Source of the DNA: Antedon mediterranea | Taxonomy: Eukaryota > Echinodermata > Crinoidea > Comatulida > Antedonidae | Reading direction: 5' to 3' | DNA: 64,000 bases | NCBI RefSeq assembly: GCF_964355755.1 | Contig: NC_092672.1 | Coordinates: 8,806,001 to 8,870,000 of the forward strand | Part shown: positions 60,701-63,109 of the stretch, piece after piece | How positions within the stretch are numbered: the first letter of the stretch is position 1 | How the letters are laid out: each line of letters opens with the position of its first letter | The notes under the pieces: generated by a model | Told to the model about the DNA's origin: nothing | Seen by the model: only the letters and a program-made list of their open reading frames with translations | The model's database searches: none | Translations under genes and position numbers: made by a program

Positions 60701-63109
60701 CTAATAGACATAGGATAATTATAGTAGTTCATAATTAAGTATAATGGACACTCAGGCATCAAATGGCTTCAATGTCCATGGTGATTCTTGATACATGTTT
60801 AATGGTAATTAGAGCTTAAATTCTAGTTTTTCAAGAAACCCTGTTTACGAATAATAAGGGTAATTAGACTCAACGCAGCATCTTTTAAATGAACACGTCA
60901 GTGGAGTAAATATTTTAATTAAGTTAATTACGCTTCAAATTAAGTTCAGCAAATGTGTTACGGGTTCTATTTTTCCATTCACCTCTAATTAGGCTATTTA
61001 GCATCATTTGATGACGCTATAAATAGGACCATCAGAATGATAAATTATTGTATAAAATTAGATAATAATGTTGAAAAATAATGCTTTATAAATAGAATAT
61101 TTTAGTAGCAGTTATGTAAACAAAATGTTACATTAGTTATGGTGGGATTGAGAACATTATGTTGTTTAAAAGAATTTTATTTTATGATATTTCAACAATC
61201 ACATTCACAGGATTATCATGAACTCCGCACGATTCCATAAATACATGTTTGCAAATACCGTTTATGAATCTTTTTAAGGACATTCAAGCGAATTATTTCA
61301 CTGATCCTTTTCAAAGTTGGCAATCATATTTACACGACAAACTTATTGAAAGATGCTCTACATAAAGACATTTTTTTTGGGGTTGAGTGTTTTGTTTTGT
61401 TTTTCACGATGAACATTTTATTTACCCATTCACATTTAGGTTAGGTAGAAACCCTTAGCATTTCAAAATTCTCTTATCTAAGCTAATACCACACACGGGA
61501 CATATTTATTGAATAACATATTGGATATTTAATTAAAGTGTATTTTAGGGAAACATTTAGCTTAAGTGTTATTGGTGAATATGGTGAATACGGCGACTGG
61601 TACAGGATCTGAACACAGTACCATGGAATCAAACAAAGTATACAATATTCGGTTACTTACCACATAACTTTTCTGATGTAGAGTATCATTAAATTGTTTG
61701 CCGTCTGTATAATTTTGAAGTTTCACAAATCTTCGACCAGGACTACTATGCGGTGTTGCCTTTTGGGTGGATTCGGTTACTGCTGCACTTGAATTCATAA
61801 CCGTCAGTGGGACAGTTTGAGCAGAACTATCCGCCTTTAGAATTTCGGCAACAGGACACTTTGGTTTGTTTTCAACGGCGTCATTTTCTGCACGTATACT
61901 TTCTTTTTCTGCTTTTTTCAAGCTGTTATTATCATCTCCAGTTATGTTTGCGCTGGTTGTTGTATTATAAATTTCTCTCTCGGTTTTGAAATCTTCAGTG
62001 TCAGTAATCCGTCCGTTTTCAAAACTTTCTAATTCAACTCTTTTTTCTGAAACTTGAAGATCCTTAGGTCGACAGCAAAGCAAGCCGTTCATCTGTGGTG
62101 GTTGTTCAGGGTGTTTGGTATTTTCAATCTGGGTGGTTTGACATCCTCCACTTTCTGTGTTACACATTTCTGTTCCATGACATCTAGTGATGGTTTCGTT
62201 GTCAAATTGGCTAGAATTGTCATTTGGAACTATAACCTGTTCTGGCCACTGTAGTCCTTTAGAGTTTTCAATGACATTGGAAACACGTTCAGACGATGGA
62301 GATAACACCATTTCATCTTCGTCTGGATACAACATATTGCCATAGATGTCTTCATGAACTGGTACTTCGTAGATTTCACGTGGAACAACACCATTCCAAG
62401 CAAGTACAGTTTCCGTATCTCGATCGGCATAACCATCATAAAATTCGTCTGCACGAGGTCTCCATCGGACAGGGCTTGATATTCGTCTTCGAACTGGTGA
62501 CTGACTGGAAAATCGACGACGTGGGTTCCGCAAAGGACTAGCATGTGGGGATGATGTGGTTCGATAGTGCAATCCAACAGGAGAATTAGCTGATCTATTT
62601 GTTGGAGAGTTACCATTCTCTATTCCTGTAGGATAATTTCTCGACCATGTATTTATTTTGATACCTTTATCATCTAATGTTCCATTTTGATGATTTTTTG
62701 AAGACTGTACCGATATATCACTAATCTTTCTGGTTGGTGTAGTACCGGATTCAATTGAATCAGTATAGCGAATAACTCGAATCGCACCATCAGTACCAAC
62801 GACATTCTCAATACGAGTTATGTACCCATCTGGTCCTCGCAAAACGAGAACACACGGAGATCCATAAGGAACGCTTCTAAGAACTTCCAAAGCGGTATTA
62901 TATGGAATATCGACTAAATGAACACCATTTACTGCAATTAAAATATCACCAATGTGCATTAATCCAGACTGCTCTGCAGCACCTCCTCTTACGAGATCAG
63001 AGACGACAAGCGGTGGGTTGGTTTTCCGTTTACGCACTAGAAATCCAAGACCGAAAGGATGCCGTTTAACAAGCCGAACAGAAAACGTATTCTTTTCGTT
63101 TTCACTCAT
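530..63109 (-). CDS. NOS1-like: PDZ-containing, neuronal-type nitric oxide synthase (22 coding exons, 3' end outside window)
   Basis: The enzyme makes NO and citrulline from L-arginine using NADPH and O2, with heme, BH4, FMN, FAD and Ca2+/calmodulin. Joining the exons gives 1539 codons without a stop. Order of parts: PDZ 7-~92, beta-finger ~101-116, low-complexity linker ~117-470, zinc cysteines C487/C492, heme ligand C575 in a [13 protein letters not shown] motif, substrate Glu E752 in GWYMGTE, BH4-site W836/W838, calmodulin helix ~886-907, FMN loops at ~921-926 and ~966-973, autoinhibitory insert ~991-1034, FAD motif RYYS 1328-1331, NADPH motif GPGTG 1400-1404 and YVCGD 1501-1505. The parts are collinear with vertebrate NOS1. 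The retained insert and clear calmodulin helix indicate a constitutive, Ca2+-regulated enzyme. The linker is far longer than in mammalian NOS1, shifting the heme Cys by about 155 residues. The C-terminal ~45 residues continue past position 1. Exon coordinates were assigned by hand from splice signals and homology. Confidence 0.97.
1286..1435. mobile_element. Inverted-repeat (MITE-like) element, 150 bp
   Basis: Imperfect terminal inverted repeats of about 47 bp begin TAAAGCCAATTTTCGAC on the left and TTAAGCCGATTTTTAAC on the right strand. Both arms contain GAATTTGTTCGCGCG. The centre has ACGCATGCGT. No protein is encoded. Confidence 0.75.
1522..1845. repeat. Minisatellite, ~22 bp unit, ~14 copies
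   Basis: The unit is close to GTAAAAGAAATGTTTACATTAA with substitutions (TTTACA, TTCACA, TGTAAACA). It lies in intron 21 of NOS. Confidence 0.88.
1922..2201 (-). CDS. NOS1-like: NOS exon 21: NADPH-binding exon (residues 1382-1475)
   Basis: This 280 bp exon (acceptor TTTATAG, donor GATAAG|GTACCC) leaves in phase 0. It encodes [24 protein letters not shown] (NADPH ribose/pyrophosphate loop), LVFGCRHS and LTALSREPG, all standard NOS reductase motifs. Confidence 0.98.
2202..2648 (-). other. NOS intron 20 (447 bp)
   Basis: It contains a one-ended family A MITE remnant (2296-2400) and one TAGGCCTA octamer at 2230. Nothing else was seen. Confidence 0.85.
2296..2400. mobile_element. Family A MITE, one-ended remnant
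   Basis: It carries the family A left end (TTAAGCTCTGTCTACACTAT) and the core with TATGGTAGTTATATGACG and GTCCATATGGG, but the right terminal inverted repeat is missing. Confidence 0.7.
2649..2727 (-). CDS. NOS1-like: NOS exon 20 (residues 1356-1382)
   Basis: This 79 bp exon (acceptor ATTCACAG, donor CGTTC|GTAAGT) encodes [14 protein letters not shown] and IPNFIR. GVCS contacts the FAD phosphates. It aligns to IHHGVCSSWLNRI of NOS1 and leaves in phase 2. Confidence 0.96.
2728..3066 (-). other. NOS intron 19 (339 bp)
   Basis: Short intron in which I saw no feature. Confidence 0.85.
3067..3268 (-). CDS. NOS1-like: NOS exon 19: FAD-binding exon (residues 1289-1356)
   Basis: This 202 bp exon (acceptor CGCACAG, donor AAGG|GTACGT) enters in phase 0 and leaves in phase 1. 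It encodes [25 protein letters not shown] and [13 protein letters not shown] (1328-1331) is the FAD pyrophosphate/isoalloxazine motif of the ferredoxin-reductase fold. Confidence 0.97.
3269..3814 (-). other. NOS intron 18 with long GAA/TTC tract
   Basis: Nearly half of this 546 bp intron is the purine tract at 3446-3683, which reads as pyrimidine-rich (TTC)n in the NOS transcript. No exon lies inside; the 100-130 codon frames here are only low-complexity Lys/Arg/Glu or Phe/Leu/Ser runs. Confidence 0.92.
3446..3683. repeat. GAA/TTC polypurine-polypyrimidine tract (~240 bp)
   Basis: Nearly pure purine on the + strand. It is interrupted GAA/AAG with AAC breaks to about 3600, then an almost perfect (GAA)n run at about 3600-3670. 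It lies inside NOS intron 18. Confidence 0.95.
3815..3984 (-). CDS. NOS1-like: NOS exon 18 (residues 1232-1288)
   Basis: This 170 bp exon (acceptor ATTTAG, donor GGGAAG|GTAAAA) leaves in phase 0. It encodes [20 protein letters not shown] and [10 protein letters not shown], matching LPPCTIFQAFKYYLDITTPP in the connecting/FAD domain of NOS1. Confidence 0.96.
4169..4362 (-). CDS. NOS1-like: NOS exon 17: FAD domain start (residues 1167-1232)
   Basis: This 194 bp exon (acceptor ATTTTCAG, donor TTTAG|GTAATT) encodes [23 protein letters not shown] and [11 protein letters not shown], matching RSTIFVRL, YQPGDHLGVFP and LLEERNTALG of NOS1. It leaves in phase 1. Intron 17 is only 184 bp. Confidence 0.97.
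4363..4762 (-). other. NOS intron 16 (400 bp)
   Basis: AT-rich intron with no recognised repeat or exon. Confidence 0.85.
4763..4986 (-). CDS. NOS1-like: NOS exon 16: FMN-FAD connecting segment (residues 1093-1167)
   Basis: This 224 bp exon (acceptor TTTACAG, donor TCCAG|GTGTGT) enters in phase 0 and leaves in phase 2. It encodes ACDTF...VNISEA, then [19 protein letters not shown], matching the KKRVSAARLLSRQNLQ region of NOS1. The preceding intron 15 is 250 bp and featureless. Confidence 0.96.
5237..5411 (-). CDS. NOS1-like: NOS exon 15: FMN domain (residues 1034-1092)
   Basis: This 175 bp exon (acceptor AATTTCAG, donor TTTAAG|GTACAA) leaves in phase 0. It encodes [17 protein letters not shown], the third FMN-contacting loop, and GGERI...[15 protein letters not shown], all collinear with NOS1. 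Confidence 0.97.
5672..5782. repeat. Exact 53 bp tandem duplication
   Basis: Two head-to-tail copies start CTATTGTTTTATATTGCG and end in GGCGGCG. No differences were seen between them, suggesting a recent duplication (or an assembly artefact). Confidence 0.9.
6735..7135. repeat. Degenerate GGGTTACTATTAGAAG repeat cluster
   Basis: Short G-rich units recur at 6735-6800 and 7010-7135, separated by unique AT-rich sequence. They vary in length and look like an old short-period satellite. Confidence 0.65.
7165..7300. repeat. GGGGATATCCC-type repeat remnant
   Basis: It contains ACTCACTATTTAGGGGATAT, CCTTATTAGGAATAC and AACTCTACTAAGCGGACGAC. These resemble the GGGGACAC/CCCTATTAAGGACC units at 58.7 kb, so probably the same degenerate family. 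Confidence 0.4.
7856..8008. mobile_element. Family A MITE, complete copy
   Basis: Terminal inverted repeats (TAAATCTCTGTCTACATTAT left, TAAGCTCTGTCTACACTATC on the opposite strand at right) enclose a 100 bp core with TAGTGATATGACATCATCAT. It is non-coding. Confidence 0.88.
9218..9331 (-). CDS. NOS1-like: NOS exon 14: autoinhibitory insert (residues 996-1034)
   Basis: This 114 bp exon (acceptor CTTTCAG, donor GTTCG|GTAAGA) enters and leaves in phase 2. It encodes the variable FMN-domain insert that in nNOS and eNOS restrains electron transfer at low Ca2+ and is missing from iNOS. Here it is about 44 residues against about 49 in human NOS1. It ends in the conserved GVLANVR and includes LSRMSSVAS, a possible basophilic kinase site. 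Confidence 0.94.
9332..9876 (-). other. NOS intron 13 (545 bp)
   Basis: AT-rich intron. I saw nothing else in it. Confidence 0.85.
9877..9926 (-). CDS. NOS1-like: NOS exon 13: 50 bp small exon (residues 980-996)
   Basis: The exon (acceptor AAATTAG, donor AATGG|GTAAGA) encodes [16 protein letters not shown]. It aligns to KFGCALMEM in NOS1 and begins the autoinhibitory insert. It enters in phase 0 and leaves in phase 2, so skipping it alone would break the frame. Confidence 0.93.
9927..10775 (-). other. NOS intron 12 (849 bp)
   Basis: About 315 bp of this intron is a tRNA-derived SINE in the opposite orientation (10451-10764), abutting the exon 12 donor. A T-rich/A-rich stretch with AAACAAACAAAC (about 10340-10400) may be the tail of another retroelement. 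The rest is unremarkable. Confidence 0.88.
10451..10764 (+). mobile_element. tRNA-derived SINE, copy 1 (full length)
   Basis: The 5' head resembles a tRNA: GTGAGTGGCCGAGCGGTTAA (A box TGGCCGAGCGG) and, about 55 bp on, GGTTCGAGGC (B box), closed by the complementary GCTCACTC. A roughly 210 bp body and an ACCAACAAACAAA tail follow. It shares nearly the whole sequence with the copies at 25.4 and 39.1 kb. The long variable arm and GGCCGAGCGGTTAAG suggest a Leu- or Ser-type tRNA ancestor. It is antisense to NOS, with its tail 11 bp from exon 12. Confidence 0.9.
10776..10880 (-). CDS. NOS1-like: NOS exon 12: second FMN loop (residues 945-979)
   Basis: This 105 bp exon, phase 0/0, has acceptor ATGTTAG and donor GGAGAG|GTACGA. 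It encodes [12 protein letters not shown] then [15 protein letters not shown], the glycine-rich FMN-binding loop. Skipping it would keep the frame but remove this loop. A SINE tail ends 11 bp beyond its donor. Confidence 0.96.
10881..11272 (-). other. NOS intron 11 (392 bp)
   Basis: It contains a purine-rich short tandem repeat (11032-11115) with an approximately 18 bp AAAAAGAC-type unit. No other feature was seen. Confidence 0.85.
11032..11115. repeat. ~18 bp purine-rich tandem repeat
   Basis: Units of the form AAAAAGACNNGTGACC recur four to five times with changes. It lies in NOS intron 11. Confidence 0.7.
11273..11417 (-). CDS. NOS1-like: NOS exon 11: end of calmodulin site and first FMN loop (residues 896-944)
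   Basis: This 145 bp exon (acceptor TTTTCAG, donor GCACGA|GTAAGT) leaves in phase 0. It encodes [16 protein letters not shown], completing the calmodulin helix, then [16 protein letters not shown], where the TETGKS phosphate loop binds FMN. Confidence 0.97.
11418..11964 (-). other. NOS intron 10 (547 bp)
   Basis: Short AT-rich intron. No repeat or further exon was seen. Confidence 0.85.
11965..12050 (-). CDS. NOS1-like: NOS exon 10: linker into calmodulin-binding helix (residues 868-896)
   Basis: This 86 bp exon (acceptor CGTTTCAG, donor GCCAA|GTAAGC) enters in phase 0 and leaves in phase 2. It encodes WVSHVWKNK and then the basic [10 protein letters not shown] start of the calmodulin site, equivalent to KRRAIGFKKLAE in NOS1. 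The intron falls inside the calmodulin helix. Confidence 0.95.
14278..14440. mobile_element. Family B MITE, complete copy
   Basis: The ends read AAGCTTGGTTCCCACTAG and, on the opposite strand, AAGCGTGGTTGCCACTAG, each followed by an ACACAAGGACGTAA-type block. A central palindrome (14349-14380) has CACAAGCG and CGCTTGTG, and a GATTGGTCA CCAAT-box motif. Confidence 0.85.
15415..15559. mobile_element. Family A MITE, degenerate copy
   Basis: It keeps the core (GTAGTGATATGACATCATCA, GTCCATAATATGGGCACA) and parts of both ends (ATATCAAACTAGTTTGACA, TTTGATAGTATAGAGTTTA), with the outer end bases lost. Confidence 0.8.
15791..15985 (-). CDS. NOS1-like: NOS exon 9: BH4/dimer-interface exon (residues 803-867)
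   Basis: This 195 bp exon, phase 0/0, has acceptor TATTTCAG and donor TACCAG|GTAGGA. It encodes [29 protein letters not shown] and VFHQEML. W836 and W838 correspond to the tryptophans that pack against tetrahydrobiopterin at the NOS dimer interface. Confidence 0.97.
15986..19355 (-). other. NOS intron 8 (3.4 kb)
   Basis: AT-rich intron. One TAGGCCTA octamer lies at 16411, and short ATCATC/TCATCG runs occur at 16430-16480. No transposon copy, exon or RNA gene was recognised. Confidence 0.82.
19356..19457 (-). CDS. NOS1-like: NOS exon 8 (residues 769-802)
   Basis: This 102 bp exon, phase 0/0, has acceptor ATTACAG and donor TTTCAG|GTGAGA. It encodes IGKKMGLD...[20 protein letters not shown], the helix preceding the BH4-binding segment. 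Confidence 0.97.
19458..20106 (-). other. NOS intron 7 (649 bp)
   Basis: AT-rich intron. I saw no repeat, exon or other feature in it. Confidence 0.85.
20107..20281 (-). CDS. NOS1-like: NOS exon 7: L-arginine-binding exon (residues 710-768)
   Basis: This 175 bp exon (acceptor ATTTATAG, donor ATGGAG|GTTAGT) leaves in phase 0. It encodes [20 protein letters not shown] followed by [12 protein letters not shown], with E752 as the conserved Glu that binds the guanidino group of L-arginine. Confidence 0.97.
20282..23980 (-). other. NOS intron 6 (3.7 kb)
   Basis: This is AT-rich intron. A segment of about 90 bp around 21735-21830 recurs imperfectly about 170 bp later (around 21905-22000), sharing TCTGCTCT, GGTAAATAAGTATGAT and AACAAGTGT blocks, which suggests an old tandem duplication. 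Nothing else was recognised. Confidence 0.8.
23981..24120 (-). CDS. NOS1-like: NOS exon 6 (residues 664-710)
   Basis: This 140 bp exon (acceptor GATTTCAG, donor CCAAA|GTAAGG) enters in phase 0 and leaves in phase 2. It encodes LCIKFGWK...[10 protein letters not shown]...[12 protein letters not shown]...HPK, matching the NOS1 heme-domain segment next to the substrate channel. Confidence 0.97.
24805..24948. mobile_element. Family A MITE, complete copy with CRE palindrome
   Basis: It has intact ends (TAAAGCTCTATCTACACTAT; right end TTAAGCTCTGTCTCTACACT on the opposite strand). The core contains a perfect TGACGTCA at 24877-24884. Confidence 0.88.
25402..25682 (+). mobile_element. tRNA-derived SINE, copy 2 (5' truncated)
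   Basis: It starts at ACGTAGCCATAACATCGG and lacks the A box, so it is probably unable to start transcription itself. B box and body match the other copies, and the tail is (AAAC)n at 25660-25682. Such 5' truncation is usual for elements copied by target-primed reverse transcription. Confidence 0.9.
25925..26036. repeat. ACAAATTATGTTAAC short tandem repeat
   Basis: About five irregular copies of a 20-24 bp unit built on GACAAATTATGTTAACTTAT. It lies in NOS intron 5. Confidence 0.8.
28842..29060. repeat. Degenerate 86-95 bp tandem repeat
   Basis: Two diverged units (28842, 28928) share GTGTTTACAATATACTGTAC and CATTCATGTGTTT. A third partial unit begins at 29023 (TTGAATAGGCGTTGGTCGTA). Related to the GGGGTGTCC-type remnants elsewhere in the window. 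Confidence 0.8.
30110..30460. mobile_element. TTAAAGATG-type MITE, copy 1 (~350 bp)
   Basis: The ends are inverted: TTTAAAGATGTATTGTCCCC left, and TTAAAGATATATAGTCCCCC on the opposite strand at right. It shares most internal blocks (AAAATCATGAAAAATAAAGA, TTTTTTGCTTTAAATT, AATAACTATTAT) with the copy at 55.4 kb. Open frames inside it are not genes. Confidence 0.85.
33926..34040. repeat. Inverted repeat enclosing a 30 bp tandem duplication
   Basis: Outer arms GTCACTAGATTACTATCTAA and, opposite strand at right, GTCACTAGATGCTATCTAG. Inside, GACTATTGCAATTCAGTTA and a near copy are arranged in tandem. Possibly a small MITE. Confidence 0.65.
35238..35379 (-). CDS. NOS1-like: NOS exon 5 (residues 616-663)
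   Basis: This 142 bp exon (acceptor GTTAATAG, donor ACTGCA|GTAAGT) leaves in phase 0. It encodes the [20 protein letters not shown] block, one of the most conserved NOS oxygenase segments, then LISYAGY and GDPSTVEF. Confidence 0.97.
35842..36018. repeat. Long hairpin, ~80 bp arms
   Basis: The left arm (from about 35842) and right arm (to about 36018) are complementary over about 80 bp with few mismatches, around a loop GGCTTTGCC at 35933-35941. The inner 50 bp (GTAATGGTACAAATAATGG, TGATGAAAGGTTATATCAAC) is almost perfect. It could be a foldback transposon or a structured RNA. Confidence 0.85.
36020..36252. repeat. 37 bp minisatellite, ~6 copies
   Basis: The unit is built from TATGTATATAGTTTATAG and TTTGTAGTATAGCTTTTAA with few changes. 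A stray partial unit (GTGTAGTATAGCTTTTA) sits at 35690-35706, on the far side of the neighbouring hairpin. Confidence 0.9.
36280..36400 (+). mobile_element. Possible non-LTR retroelement 3' tail
   Basis: T-rich sequence leads into CAATAAATAAATAAAAATAA at 36368-36396, a tail typical of non-LTR elements. No coding remnant was seen, so the call rests on the tail alone. Confidence 0.3.
36680..36770 (+). mobile_element. Possible non-LTR retroelement 3' tail with (GATTT)n
   Basis: The sequence TTCTGTCGAGGAAAACAATT is followed by CAATGTACATTTTCTATATA and a short GATTTGATTTGATTTTGATT repeat. Microsatellite-like tails of this sort end many LINEs; no ORF remains. Confidence 0.3.
37951..38001. repeat. 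(GACA/GACC)n microsatellite
   Basis: GACAGACAGACCGACAGACC and further ACCG units. Simple sequence in NOS intron 4. Confidence 0.9.
39097..39423 (+). mobile_element. tRNA-derived SINE, copy 3 (full length)
   Basis: This has the complete A box/B box head preceded by an extra GAGTGAGT, and a body nearly identical to copies 1 and 2. Its tail differs: (CAATT)n at 39402-39424 in place of AAAC. Tail change between close copies suggests several source elements or later microsatellite conversion. Confidence 0.9.
39920..40125. repeat. Long imperfect hairpin, ~95 bp arms, tiny loop
   Basis: The left arm includes AAAACAGTTGTGAATTGT, AAAGCTACAAATGTGGCTAC and GTCTAAAGAA. The right arm carries their complements in reverse order (TTCTTTAGAC, GTGGCCACATTTGTGACTTT, ACACAACTGTTT). 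The loop is near 40010-40028. Either a MITE or a hairpin-RNA source. Confidence 0.8.
40713..40804 (-). CDS. NOS1-like: NOS exon 4 (residues 586-616)
   Basis: This 92 bp exon (acceptor CTTACAG, donor CTCAG|GTATGT) enters in phase 0 and leaves in phase 2. It encodes the VFDAR...MFQAICNHI...TNKGNL segment of the oxygenase core, closely matching NOS1. Confidence 0.96.
41351..41373. repeat. (ATGG)n microsatellite
   Basis: Five to six perfect ATGG units in NOS intron 3. Confidence 0.9.
43086..43566. mobile_element. 481 bp element with ~75 bp terminal inverted repeats
   Basis: It starts TGTAAAAATAGTGTTTAGAT and ends with the exact complement, CTAAACACTATTTTTACA. A second inner inverted block pairs GTACCCACTTTTTCCACACA with GTGTGTAAAAGGTGGGTAC. 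The interior is full of TAAACATGT-type words. It is non-coding, and no clear target duplication was seen. Confidence 0.85.
44535..44618. repeat. 42 bp tandem duplication
   Basis: GGGAGCCGAGCAGTAATACT plus GATGGCGCACAATTGGATTT occurs twice with three or four differences. Confidence 0.88.
47224..47386 (-). CDS. NOS1-like: NOS exon 3: heme-ligand exon (residues 531-585)
   Basis: This 163 bp exon has acceptor CTTACAG, donor CTGCAG|GTAAAT and leaves in phase 0. It contains the [13 protein letters not shown] signature with the proximal heme thiolate C575. A 265 bp intron without visible features separates it from exon 2. Confidence 0.97.
47652..47794 (-). CDS. NOS1-like: NOS exon 2: zinc-tetrathiolate loop (residues 484-531)
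   Basis: This 143 bp exon (acceptor TTTTAAG, donor AAAAG|GTAATG) enters in phase 0 and leaves in phase 2. It encodes the start of the oxygenase domain. C487 and C492 form the CxxxxC that, in dimeric NOS, holds a zinc ion at the dimer interface. The following segment ([10 protein letters not shown]...DFINQYY) aligns to the N-terminal hook and first helix of NOS1. Confidence 0.95.
50537..50736. repeat. 100 bp tandem duplication
   Basis: Two units beginning AATGATATTCACACAATTAT differ at only about three positions. The sequence just left (CCAATAAAGGTTTTTGTTTT) resembles a retroelement or mRNA 3' end. Confidence 0.92.
50769..50934. mobile_element. Family B MITE, copy 2
   Basis: It nearly matches the copy at 14.3 kb, including the CACAAGCG/CGCTTGTG palindrome and GATTGGTCA, with an extra TGACAAGCGAAGTTATAGA insertion. 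Its right end meets the TTAA element. Confidence 0.85.
50934..51660. mobile_element. 727 bp non-autonomous element with TTAA borders
   Basis: Left TTAAGCCTGTTTTCCTGTCG and right (opposite strand) TTAAAGCCTGTTTTCCTGTC begin about 38 bp inverted repeats that run through GACGTTAGTCGACGCTATC. The interior is GC-richer than its surroundings, with repeated TCGTTAA/TTAACGAT words and no credible ORF. TTAA borders are typical of piggyBac-like insertions. Family B sequence flanks both sides. Confidence 0.8.
51661..51777. mobile_element. Family B MITE, copy 3 (variant core)
   Basis: GGACGTAACGCAAGGACG and GACCAATCACAAGCG match family B. The centre is replaced by ATGAAATATTCGAACTGC, shared with copy 4. 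It lies directly right of the TTAA element. Confidence 0.75.
53100..53700. repeat. Internally repetitive, unclassified segment
   Basis: The block CATAACCCTTTGGTCTATT occurs near 53250 and again near 53578, with nearby TGACCTTTGACAT-like words. It is probably an old repeat of unknown class; no coding potential was seen. Confidence 0.4.
54979..55100. mobile_element. Family B MITE, copy 4 (variant core, diverged)
   Basis: It carries GACCAATCATAAACGATGAA, TATTCAAACTGTCGCTTG and TATTGGTCAACTGG, and ends in ACTGGGAACCACGCGTTAG. It is the same subfamily as copy 3. Confidence 0.75.
55403..55757. mobile_element. TTAAAGATG-type MITE, copy 2 (~355 bp)
   Basis: Same orientation and block order as copy 1, moderately diverged. 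The ends are TTAAAGATGTATTGTCCC and, at right, AGGAGGAAAATACATCTTTAA. Confidence 0.85.
56071..56432. repeat. Three tandem ~120 bp units ending in the family A left terminus
   Basis: Units start TGGTTAGGCCTACTCTTA at 56071, 56189 and 56311 (periods 118 and 122 bp). Each carries CTTCAGTAATAAATAA and ends with CTGTCTACACTATCAAAC plus TTTATGTGACAATAA. The third runs into the complete family A element. Confidence 0.9.
56391..56557. mobile_element. Family A MITE, complete 167 bp copy
   Basis: This is the best-preserved copy: near-perfect 25 bp terminal inverted repeats (TAAAGCTCTGTCTACACTAT...). Core motifs ATGTGCCCATATATGGACAC and ATTTGGGCACAT are themselves inverted. Upstream, its left end is present in tandem (56071-56432). 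Confidence 0.92.
58710..58925. repeat. GGGGACAC / CCCTATTAAGGACC repeat remnants
   Basis: Alternating units such as TTCAGGGGACACTTTTATTA, GAGGACATGTCCCCTATTAA and CAGGACACTTCTATTTAAGA suggest a degenerate short-period repeat also glimpsed at 7.2 and 28.8 kb. Confidence 0.5.
61661..63109 (-). CDS. NOS1-like: NOS exon 1: PDZ domain, beta-finger and linker (residues 1-483)
   Basis: This 1449 bp exon runs from the ATG to donor GTG|GTAAGT (phase 0). The PDZ domain has the GLGF carboxylate loop at residues 20-23, the nNOS-like [10 protein letters not shown] block at 41-50 and Y70, equivalent to the Tyr that sets nNOS PDZ peptide preference. A beta-finger-like segment (about 101-116, [10 protein letters not shown]) follows; in NOS1 this finger docks onto PSD95/syntrophin PDZ domains. 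Residues ~117-465 look disordered. They include a Ser-Pro/Arg-rich block (168-219) and an acidic Tyr-rich block (223-266). The last ~18 residues resemble the entry to the oxygenase domain of NOS1. The start is supported by the upstream in-frame stop and by alignment to the nNOS N-terminus. Confidence 0.96.

Larger units (their letters stand above)
47795..61660 (-). other. NOS intron 1 (13.9 kb)
   Basis: This is the largest intron and separates the PDZ/linker exon from the oxygenase exons. It holds MITE family B copies and the TTAA element (50.8-51.8 kb), a 100 bp tandem duplication (50.5 kb), another B copy (55.0 kb), a TTAAAGATG-type MITE (55.4 kb), the tandem family A array (56.1-56.6 kb) and GGGGACAC-type repeat remnants (58.7 kb). 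Outside these it is AT-rich sequence with no recognisable exon or RNA gene. Confidence 0.9.
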
